A stretch of DNA of 64,000 nt from Frondihabitans sp. PAMC 28766 (GTDB lineage Bacteria; Actinomycetota; Actinomycetes; Actinomycetales; Microbacteriaceae). The stretch is from the NCBI RefSeq assembly GCF_001577365.1, contig NZ_CP014513.1, positions 2,108,001 to 2,172,000 of the forward strand, given 5' to 3'. Positions 57,668-64,000 of this stretch are shown here, in pieces (the first letter of the stretch is position 1; each line of letters starts with the position of its first letter). The notes under the pieces are model-generated. The model did not search any database, was not told the origin of the DNA, and worked only from the letters and a program-made list of their open reading frames with translations. The position numbers and the translations under genes are program-made.

Positions 57668-58210
57668 CTAGCTGTTCGCGACCGCACCGACTCGGTCGAG
57701 CCCGACCTCGTCGGCCTTCTCGTCGCGCTCGCGGGTCGCCTTAGTCTTCGCGTCCTTCTCGGGGTGGCGGTTCTCGGCGCCCGTCATCCAGGCGAGCTGC
57801 TCGAGGCGCTCGAGGATGGAGTGCAGCACGTCGGCGGTGGTCGGGTCTTCGTCGTCGACGTCGTCGTGCACCTTGCGCATCGTGTCGGTGGCCGAGTACA
57901 TCCGCTCGACTATGAGGTCGACGACCGCGGTCGTCTCCACCGGACCCTCGGGGAACTCGGGGAGGCTGGTCTGCTTGGTCACGGTCGAGGACCGGCCGTC
58001 GGGCACGAGATAGACGGCGCGCATGCGTTCGGCGACCTCGTCCGAGAACCCGCGCGCGGCGTCGACTATCTCGTCGAGCTGCAGGTGCAGGTCACGGAAG
58101 TTCGAGCCCAGCAGGTTCCAGTGCGCCTGCTTGCCCTGGATGTGCAGTTCGATGAGGTCGACGAGCACGGCCTGCATGCTGTCGTGAAGTTTTCCGGAGC
58201 CTTGGAACAT
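57668..58210 (-). CDS. dps: Dps family DNA-protection ferritin
   Basis: The 180-residue protein should form a twelve-subunit shell that oxidises iron and protects DNA in starvation. ELHIQGKQAHWNLLGSNFRD, then LHLQLDEIVDAARGFSDEVA is the family ferroxidase region with His, Asp and Glu residues; ERMYSATDTMRKVHDDVDDE follows. A charged tail (KDAKTKATRERDEKADEVGL) of about 25 residues may touch DNA. ATG at 58210 has AAAGGAG five bases upstream. It probably shares an mRNA with the flavoprotein gene 12 bases downstream. Confidence 0.93.
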   Translation of the reverse strand: MFQGSGKLHDSMQAVLVDLIELHIQGKQAHWNLLGSNFRDLHLQLDEIVDAARGFSDEVAERMRAVYLVPDGRSSTVTKQTSLPEFPEGPVETTAVVDLIVERMYSATDTMRKVHDDVDDEDPTTADVLHSILERLEQLAWMTGAENRHPEKDAKTKATRERDEKADEVGLDRVGAVANS

Positions 58211-58355
58211 GGCTTCTCCTTTGCGATCGGGGGCCGGGGCGAACTCTCGCCGCCGACGTGACTCGGACGCTACGCGCGTGCCCTCCATCACCGCTCTGCG
58301 GATGTACCCCTGGCGGTGTAGTGTTCTCGCACACTGGCCTTGAGGGGGGCGGACC

Positions 58356-58700
58356 ATGGCACGACCGACGATCCAGAGCGACGGGGCGGCGGGGCAGGTC
58401 GAATTCGACGATCGGGTGCCCACCTCGATCAAGAGGCTCGAGTGCGGCTTCACGAGTGCGTTTCACGCCGCAGACGCGGTGAAAGGCCTCAGCCTCGAGC
58501 ACAAGGTGCGCGTCTTCGATGACGTCCTGGGGATGGTCACCGACGCCGCGAGCGCGGCCGCGCGCGAAGGACACGCCGACTGGGCGCTGCACGTGATCGC
58601 CGCCGCCGAAGACCGGCCCCCGCGCTGGGCCGACTACAGGGGCGAGTACTGGACGACGCTGCTCGACGCGGCGCGTGGCGCGGTCGTCGTCACCGACTGA
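58356..58700 (+). CDS. 114-residue protein, function unknown
   Basis: I do not recognise the family. The product has a polar start, a central helical part (EHKVRVFDDVLGMVTDAASA, AAREGHADWALHVIAAAEDR) and an aromatic C-terminal segment (PPRWADYRGEYWTTLLDAAR). No membrane helix or signal peptide. GAGGGGGGCGG stands directly before the ATG. It is divergent from dps, with 145 bases between them. Confidence 0.55.
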   Translation: MARPTIQSDGAAGQVEFDDRVPTSIKRLECGFTSAFHAADAVKGLSLEHKVRVFDDVLGMVTDAASAAAREGHADWALHVIAAAEDRPPRWADYRGEYWTTLLDAARGAVVVTD

Positions 58701-58734
58701 GAGTCGTCGGCCCCGCGCGGCCTAGTCTCGAAGC

Positions 58735-59448
58735 ATGCGTCGCGGTGGAGTCCTGCACTATGCCCGGATGCTGCCGTTCGACTACCAGTACGCGCTGCGC
58801 ATCCACGCCCGCAGCCTGCTCGGCAGCTCGGTGCCCGCGGCGTATCGCGAGGGGGACGGCTTCCCGATCCTCCTGCTTCCCGGTGTCTACGAACGCTGGA
58901 CGAGCCTCCGGTGGTTCGCCGACCGCATGAACGCCGAGGGCCACCCGATCGTCGTGGTGCCGGGGATGGCGCACAACCGCCGGCCGTTCGCCGAGACGGC
59001 CGAGCTGGCCCAGGCGATCCTCGACGCCCACGACCTGCGTGACGTCGTGATCCTGGCGCACTCGAAGGGCGGCGTCGTCGGCAAGACCATGATGCTCGAC
59101 ACCGACACGGGCGGCAGGATCACGAGGATGGTCGCCGTCAACAGCCCGTTCCAGGGGTCGCGCATGGCGCGTTACGTCCCCACCCGTGGTTTCCGGGTGT
59201 TCCGACCCGACGATCCGCACTTGACCCGCCTGGGCTCGCTCGTCGACGTCAACGCCCGCATCACCTCGGTGCACGCCGATTTCGACGGCCACGTGCCCGA
59301 CGGCAGCCACCTCGAGGGGGCGGCGAATGTGCAGGTGCCGCTCGACGGGCACTTCCGGCCGCTGGGGCACCCGGTGGGGCGCGCCCTGATCGTGGCGGCT
59401 CTGCGCGGTGCCGACTCGAGCGCCCCGGCTACTCCGACTCGTCGATGA
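58735..59448 (+). CDS. Alpha/beta hydrolase
   Basis: The 237-residue protein has FPILLLPGVYERWTSLRWFA (oxyanion loop), HPIVVVPGMAHNRRPF and VVILAHSKGGVVGKTMML, the nucleophile elbow with Ala-His-Ser-Lys-Gly instead of the usual Gly-x-Ser-x-Gly. VNSPFQGSRMARYVPTRGFR follows as in lipase-like and acyltransferase-type members, and DGHFRPLGHP holds the final His. The substrate is unknown. ATG at 58735 is six bases after TAGTCT. The 3' end overlaps the convergent FUSC gene by 20 bases. Confidence 0.85.
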   Translation: MRRGGVLHYARMLPFDYQYALRIHARSLLGSSVPAAYREGDGFPILLLPGVYERWTSLRWFADRMNAEGHPIVVVPGMAHNRRPFAETAELAQAILDAHDLRDVVILAHSKGGVVGKTMMLDTDTGGRITRMVAVNSPFQGSRMARYVPTRGFRVFRPDDPHLTRLGSLVDVNARITSVHADFDGHVPDGSHLEGAANVQVPLDGHFRPLGHPVGRALIVAALRGADSSAPATPTRR

Positions 59449-60508
59449 GCTCTTCGCGCACCCGGCGCAGGTCTTCGAGCAGCGACCCGACCAGGATCCA
59501 GTTCTCGGGCGGCCGCATCACCGAGAGAGGTGCGGTGAGGGCCGGCAACTCGACCGGGGCGGGGTTCACCCGCTCGCCGTGCGACGCCTCCACCTCGCGC
59601 TCGCGCACCAGCAGCCTCACGTCGTGCGCTGCTCGCCGCAGCTCGTCGGCGATGCCCTCGACGACGGGGTCGTCGATCAGCTCGGGGTCGTAGTTGTCGC
59701 GAAGGGTGCGAGTCATCGCGACGACCCGGTGCACGAGATTCGACAGCGCGCCGAGCTGCACCCGGTCGGCCTCCAGGATGCGACGCTGCTGCGTTGCGCG
59801 GGGATTGAGCGTCAGGCTCTCCTCGCCGGTCTTCACGGCGGCGGTCGCCCGCGCCTGAAGCGTGCGCAGCTCGCGCGCCCGCAGCAGCATGGCGTCGAGG
59901 TTCGGGCCCTCGGTGGGCCTCTCGAGGGCGCCGGCGAGGTCGTCGAGCGAGGTCGCCGTGTCGCGGGCGAGGCGGCCCAGGGCCAGATGCGCCGGCGCGA
60001 CCAGCACCGGCGGCACGATGAGAGCGTTCACGGCGAGCGCCGTCGCCGCGCCGATGATCGTCTCGATGATCCGGTCGAACGCGTAGCCGGGCGTGACGGT
60101 GCCGACGACGAGCACGAGCATCGCCGAGATCGGCACCTGGGTCGACGACGTCGGTGTCAGCCGGAAGACCCAGGCCAGCAGGAGCGCCAGCACGATGGCG
60201 ACCAGCACGATCCAGGTGAAGCGGTGGCCCAGCACGAGCCCGACCACGTAGGCGAGGGCGACGCCCATGACCACCCCGGCGCTGCGCTCGAGACCCCGAC
60301 CGAACGACTGGTTGATGCTCGGTTGCACCACCAGCAGGGCGGCGATGGCCGCGAACGTCGGCAGCGACTGATGGAGGACGAGGAACGAGAGAGCCCAGGC
60401 CGCGCAGACCGCGATCGAGGTCTTGATCACCTGGAGAAAGGGAAGCCGATTGGGCTGGCGCAGTCGCGACACGAGACGTGCCGGATTGACGGCGGGAGGA
60501 ACAGCCAC
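59429..60508 (-). CDS. FUSC family (aromatic acid exporter-like) membrane protein
   Basis: The 359-residue protein has about six N-terminal membrane helices (FLQVIKTSIAVCAAWALSFL, PTFAAIAALLVVQPSINQSF, RSAGVVMGVALAYVVGLVLG) and a long helical cytoplasmic half with LRARELRTLQARATAAVKTG and LGALSNLVHRVVAMTRTLRD. The LVVQPSINQSFGRGLER segment is the FUSC signature. Members export aromatic acids or fusaric acid. A second set of helices found in full-length AaeB is missing, which is usual for short actinobacterial forms. Confidence 0.88.
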   Translation of the reverse strand: MAVPPAVNPARLVSRLRQPNRLPFLQVIKTSIAVCAAWALSFLVLHQSLPTFAAIAALLVVQPSINQSFGRGLERSAGVVMGVALAYVVGLVLGHRFTWIVLVAIVLALLLAWVFRLTPTSSTQVPISAMLVLVVGTVTPGYAFDRIIETIIGAATALAVNALIVPPVLVAPAHLALGRLARDTATSLDDLAGALERPTEGPNLDAMLLRARELRTLQARATAAVKTGEESLTLNPRATQQRRILEADRVQLGALSNLVHRVVAMTRTLRDNYDPELIDDPVVEGIADELRRAAHDVRLLVREREVEASHGERVNPAPVELPALTAPLSVMRPPENWILVGSLLEDLRRVREELIDESE

Positions 60509-60588
60509 CTCACGAGGGTAGCGACCCCGGGGGCGTCGGCACCCCGGCGAGTCGCCCGGCCAATCGTGACGAATCGTCGAGGTTCGGG

Positions 60589-61923
60589 TTGACTGCAGGT
60601 GTGTGGCCTGACTCCGGCGAGATCCTCCCCGCGGCGTTCGCCGACGACGGGCTCACCGTCGTGGCCTTCCGACCGCACTCGGTGGAGCCGTCCGGCGGGG
60701 GCTACCTCTTCGGCTACGAGGTCGACACGCTCGACGCCGACGGCCTCGCCTCCACCCTCCTGACCTACGTCGACACCGACCAGGCCTCCGTCGAGGCGTG
60801 CGTGCGCGACGGCGCGCCCGGGCCGACCGACGGGGGAGCGGTCGTGACCGACCCGGCGACCGGGCTGCCGGTGCGCGTGTGGTCCTACCCGTCGGATCCT
60901 GCGCTGCCCGCGCTCGCCGCCGTCACCTACCCCGAGCGCGTCGTCGAGTTGCTCGCCCAGGTCGGCATCGCCGTCTCGGAGCCCGAGCTGACCGTCGCCG
61001 CCTACCGGCCCGGCAAACGCGCCGTCATCCGGGTCGACGCCCGCGAGCGGACCCTCTTCGTCAAGGTCGTGCGGCCGTCGCGCGCCGAGCCCATCGCCGC
61101 GCAGCACGCCGCGTTCGCGGCGCAGGGGCTGCCCGTGCCCGGCGTGCTGGCAGTCCGGCCCGACGGGCTGCTCGTGCTCGAGCGCGTGCACGGGGTGCCC
61201 GCGGGCCTCCACGTCGTCGAGATCGCCGAGCGCCCCGGCTTCGTCGAACACCTCGTCGAACTGGGCCAGGCGGTCGCGTCGGTGCACCTGACCCAGCGGG
61301 CCCAGGCCGACGCCCTCGACAACGGGGCGTGGCACCGCCGATCGCTCGCGACGTCGCTGCCGGGCGACCAGCCCCGCATCCTGCGCCTCTATGACGAGAT
61401 CGAGGCTCGCCGAGCGACCTGGTCGCCCGACGAACGCCAAGTCGTGCACGGCGACCTGCACCTCGAGCAGCTCTTCGTCGACGCCGACGACCCCACGCGG
61501 GTGACCGGGCTGCTCGACATCGACACGGCCGGCTGGGGGCACCCGGCACGCGACGCGGGGGCCCTCGTCGCCCACCTCGTCGTGACGGCGCAGTGGCACC
61601 GCGGCAACGGCGAGACCGCTGCGGCTCGGGCCTGTGAGCGCATCGCCGACGACGTCGTCGATTCGTGGATGACTCGCCTGCCCGCAATCGCCGACCGGCT
61701 GCCGACCACCATCGCCTCGCAGCTGCTCGCCCACGCCGGCGGGCAGGCGACGCTCGGCACCGACATCGGCCGGGCGAAGGCGCACCAGCTGATCGACGCC
61801 GCCGAGGGCACGCTGTGGCCGCGGGTGGCGGGTCAGGCCTCGGCGCCCGGTCAGGCCTCGGCGCCCGGTCAGGCCTCCGCGCCCGGTCAGGTTTCAGCCC
61901 CCGGGCCTAGCGTGGAGCAATGA
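60589..61923 (+). CDS. Aminoglycoside phosphotransferase-like kinase
   Basis: The 444-residue protein has a C-terminal APH/choline-kinase fold: RTLFVKVVRPSRAEPIAAQH (ATP-binding Lys), VVHGDLHLEQLFVD, the catalytic HGD loop with Gln where Asn is usual, and GLLDIDTAGWGHPARD (metal-binding Asp). An N-terminal part of about 150 residues with YLFGYEVDTLDADGLASTLL and AYRPGKRAVIRVD resembles the cap of maltokinase-like proteins. The C-terminus carries four 18-base repeats (GQASAP). The start is TTG at 60589. It overlaps the next gene by four bases. Confidence 0.82.
   Translation: MTAGVWPDSGEILPAAFADDGLTVVAFRPHSVEPSGGGYLFGYEVDTLDADGLASTLLTYVDTDQASVEACVRDGAPGPTDGGAVVTDPATGLPVRVWSYPSDPALPALAAVTYPERVVELLAQVGIAVSEPELTVAAYRPGKRAVIRVDARERTLFVKVVRPSRAEPIAAQHAAFAAQGLPVPGVLAVRPDGLLVLERVHGVPAGLHVVEIAERPGFVEHLVELGQAVASVHLTQRAQADALDNGAWHRRSLATSLPGDQPRILRLYDEIEARRATWSPDERQVVHGDLHLEQLFVDADDPTRVTGLLDIDTAGWGHPARDAGALVAHLVVTAQWHRGNGETAAARACERIADDVVDSWMTRLPAIADRLPTTIASQLLAHAGGQATLGTDIGRAKAHQLIDAAEGTLWPRVAGQASAPGQASAPGQASAPGQVSAPGPSVEQ
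61831..61902 (+). repeat. 18-bp in-frame tandem repeat, four copies
   Basis: The unit ggtcaggcctcggcgccc is repeated at 61831, 61849, 61867 and 61885, the last copies with changes, and codes for GQASAP at the end of the kinase. Confidence 0.9.
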
Positions 61924-63401
61924 CGTCGCTCTGGCTGGACAGGCCCCGTACGATCCCCACCGACGAGTTCGAGCCGCTCGCGACCTACGACGACGTGATC
62001 GTCGGCGCCGGTCTCACCGGGCTCGTCACCGCCCTCCTCTTCGCCCGGCGCGGCCACACTGTCGCCGTGCTCGAGGCGCAGAACGTCGGCGGGCTCGCGA
62101 CCGCGTCGTCGTCGGCGATGGTGAGCCTCCTGCAGGGCGCGCAGCTGCAGAAGATCCGCCGCCGCACCTACCAGGGCATCGTCGACGCCTACGTGCAGGG
62201 CAACCGCGAGGCCTTCGACTGGCTGATCGACTACGCCGAGACGGCCGGCGTCGACGTCGAACGCCGCGACGCCTACAGCTACGCCGTCGGGCGACGCGGC
62301 CTCGCTCGCATCGACGCCGAGTATCAGATCGGCCGGGCCGCGGGCCTCGACCTCGCCAAGACCGTCGACGTCGACGTGCCGTTCGCCACCATCGGCGCCG
62401 TCCGGCTGGCTGACCAGGCGCAGGTCGACCCGGTCGAGCTCGTGGCCGCGCTGGCCGCCGACGTACGCGCCCTCGGCGGCGTCATCGTCGAGAACGCCCA
62501 CGTCACGGGCGTCGACGCGGGCGACCCGGCCGTCACGCACACTTCGCTCGGCGACGTCCGCTCCGAACGCGTTCACCTCACCACCGGCGCACCCATCCTC
62601 GACCGGGGCCTCTACTTCGCCAAGATCGCGCCGCGCCGCAGCTTCGGCATCGCGTTCGCCGACGTCGACGAGACCAACCTGCCGAGCGCGATGTACCAGT
62701 CGGTCGACGAGCCCAGTCGGTCGGTGCGCCGCTATCGCGACCAGCTCGTGGTGGGAGGAAACACGCACGGCACCGGGCGAGCCGCCTCCGAGAGCGCGCT
62801 GGCCGACGACCTCGCCCAGTGGACGGAGTCGCACTGGCCGAACGCCCGCGCCCGCCGCACCTGGAGCGGTCAGGACTACGCGACGCCGCACGGCGTGCCC
62901 TTCGTCGGCTATCTGCCCCGTGGCCGCGGCCGTATCTTCCTCGCCACCGGCTACGACTCGTGGGGCATGACGAACGCCGTGTCGGCCGCCCGCATGCTCG
63001 TCTCCGACGTGATGGGCGACAACTCCGACTGGATGACGGCCATCCACCACCGTGCGACCCTCCCTCCCGCGATCGCAGCCGGGCTCGGTGAGAACGCCGC
63101 GGTGGCCTGGTGGTTCGCCAAAGGCTGGGCCAAGGCCCTCACGAACCCGCTGCTGCCTGGCGAGACTCCGTCCGAAGGGCGCGGCCGCGTCGGCAGCGAG
63201 GGCTTCCGCCCCGTGGCGCGCTCGACCGTCGACGGAGCCACCTGCGCCGTCAGCGGCGCGTGCCCTCACCTCGCCGGCGTGGTCACCTGGAACGACCTCG
63301 AGCGCACCTGGGACTGCCCGCTGCACGGCAGCCGCTTCGCGCCCGACGGCGCCGTCCTCGAGGGCCCCGCCAAGCGAGGCCTCCGCGGCCTCGACTCCTG
63401 A
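61920..63401 (+). CDS. FAD-dependent oxidoreductase with C-terminal Rieske domain
   Basis: The 493-residue protein has an N-terminal DAO-type flavin domain: DDVIVGAGLTGLVTALLFAR (FAD loop), NVGGLATASSSAMVSLLQGA, DYATPHGVPFVGYLPRGRGR and FLATGYDSWGMTNAVSAARM. A C-terminal Rieske [2Fe-2S] domain from about residue 410 has CAVSGACPHLAGVVTWN (CxH) and WDCPLHGSRFAPDGAVLEGP (CxxH). Members are predicted to oxidise amino compounds with electrons passed through the iron-sulphur centre. ATG overlaps the kinase stop by four bases and also lies six bases after TAGCGT, so it may have its own leaderless transcript. Confidence 0.9.
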   Translation: MTSLWLDRPRTIPTDEFEPLATYDDVIVGAGLTGLVTALLFARRGHTVAVLEAQNVGGLATASSSAMVSLLQGAQLQKIRRRTYQGIVDAYVQGNREAFDWLIDYAETAGVDVERRDAYSYAVGRRGLARIDAEYQIGRAAGLDLAKTVDVDVPFATIGAVRLADQAQVDPVELVAALAADVRALGGVIVENAHVTGVDAGDPAVTHTSLGDVRSERVHLTTGAPILDRGLYFAKIAPRRSFGIAFADVDETNLPSAMYQSVDEPSRSVRRYRDQLVVGGNTHGTGRAASESALADDLAQWTESHWPNARARRTWSGQDYATPHGVPFVGYLPRGRGRIFLATGYDSWGMTNAVSAARMLVSDVMGDNSDWMTAIHHRATLPPAIAAGLGENAAVAWWFAKGWAKALTNPLLPGETPSEGRGRVGSEGFRPVARSTVDGATCAVSGACPHLAGVVTWNDLERTWDCPLHGSRFAPDGAVLEGPAKRGLRGLDS

Positions 63402-63726
63402 GGGCGACGCGCCCGTTCGGGTGGTGGCGCCGGGGGTGGGCAGGGGCGTAAACTGCTGACAGCACCATCACCCGACACACCTTTCACAGGCTCGTCTCGA
63501 GTGGGGTGTCATGCGGATTCCGCTCTCGCGACAGTCGCCGTGAGCGCGGCGGGGTCATCGAATCCCGACACGTCGCATCCTGGGGCCGCCATCGCTGGCG
63601 TCTTCCAGTTGCATCACTCTGAGTGCCCGGTCGCCCCACGGCCCGGCACGGTCATTCCCGGCTTCGGGCGCGGGTTCGCAGGCGAGTCGCCGTGATCCTG
63701 ATCCCAGGCAACACTGAGGAGGAGCC
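63402..63726. other. Gene-free stretch before the last partial gene
   Basis: No coding sequence is supported. It contains a GC-rich start, an AT-richer spot (gtaaactgctgacagcacca) that may belong to a promoter, and ends in the ribosome-binding site GAGGAGGAG of the partial gene at 63727. Minus-strand open frames here are shadows of that gene. Confidence 0.5.
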
Positions 63727-64000
63727 TTGGCTCGACCAGGCCAGCGCCAGTCCGGCGGTACTCGAACCGCCACCCGCTCCGGCAACCACCGCCGCGTGCG
63801 CGACCTCGACAACGACGGCATCATCCCCGTCCTCGCGAAGGCCGTGCGAGAGGTCGAGGCCGGTGCCCAGCGCGGCCCGGTCAAGCCCTCCGGTCGCACG
63901 AAGTTCCAGGTCGTCGCGCTGTTGATGCGCGAAGAGCGCGCCCGCGTCAAAGCGGACAAGACCATCACCGACGCCGATCGCGCCGAGCAGCTGAAGCGCC
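63727..64000 (+). CDS. Conserved protein of unknown function, 3' partial
   Basis: The frame runs off the right edge. It begins with TTG, with GAGGAGGAG ending two bases before it, and reads MARPGQRQSGGTRTATRSG, then VRDLDNDGIIPVLAKAVREV, RGPVKPSGRTKFQVVALLMR and EERARVKADKTITDADRAEQ. The start is basic and Gly/Thr/Arg-rich, suggesting a nucleic-acid-binding tail, followed by helices. I remember similar starts in Microbacteriaceae but no function. At least 91 residues are present. Confidence 0.7.
   Translation, partial: MARPGQRQSGGTRTATRSGNHRRVRDLDNDGIIPVLAKAVREVEAGAQRGPVKPSGRTKFQVVALLMREERARVKADKTITDADRAEQLKR

Overview
The window is high-GC chromosomal DNA from an actinobacterium, most likely a member of the Microbacteriaceae. 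The gene order proB-proA-small membrane protein-nadD-(TM protein)-rsfS, a LAXTG-type sortase substrate, a three-domain LigD with Ku, and many genes that start 6-7 bases after a TANNNT -10 box (leaderless mRNAs) all fit. The genus cannot be fixed from the sequence alone.

Layout. (1) 1-6.3 kb: housekeeping block with the end of proB, proA, nadD, an apparently frameshifted Pro/Ala-rich membrane protein, rsfS, a COG3910-like ATPase and tRNA-Ala(GGC). Two 74-bp palindromic units separate proB from proA. (2) 6.4-33.5 kb: a large envelope and exopolysaccharide region. A four-gene + strand operon (7.8-12.4 kb) encodes a Wzc-like chain-length regulator/tyrosine autokinase, a Wzb-like phosphatase, a membrane-anchored BNR-like protein and a WcaJ-like initiating sugar transferase. 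At 17.9-25.0 kb a seven-gene minus-strand operon, visibly poorer in GC over most of its length, encodes WcaB-, WcaE-, polymerase-, WcaC-, acyltransferase-, Wzx- and WcaF-like proteins. Divergent to it are a WcaI-like transferase, gmd and fcl. Together this is a colanic-acid-like gene set in a Gram-positive actinobacterium. VanZ-like, DUF4012, LAFTG-anchored and LytR-CpsA-Psr proteins follow and probably act in attachment to the cell wall. (3) 13.5-17.7 kb, between the two polysaccharide blocks: a locus present twice. One copy carries a toxin-antitoxin pair; the other lacks it and has decayed promoters. An SDR/TetR pair with twin operators lies between the copies, and a broken DJ-1/PfpI gene follows the second. 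(4) 33.6-47 kb: accessory metabolism (HAD, phospholipase D-like, histidine phosphatase, two DHA2 exporters, isochorismatase, MaoC, PAP2, TIGR03364 oxidase). (5) 47-64 kb: a third DHA2 exporter, then stress and DNA-repair genes: LigD and Ku (NHEJ), a Rho-N/SAP-like small protein, GH15, an SMP-30 protein, a ferredoxin-reductase-like flavoprotein, Dps, FUSC, an APH-like kinase overlapping a Rieske flavoprotein, and a partial unknown gene.

Several gene-free stretches are built of tandem or inverted repeats (72-bp x7 at 31.4 kb, 25-bp x5-6 at 36.8 kb, a large inverted repeat at 37.4 kb, 15-bp x6 at 56.4 kb). These create long spurious open frames. No rRNA, CRISPR array, insertion sequence or phage was seen. 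Family assignments rest on motif recognition and remembered relatives; no search was run.
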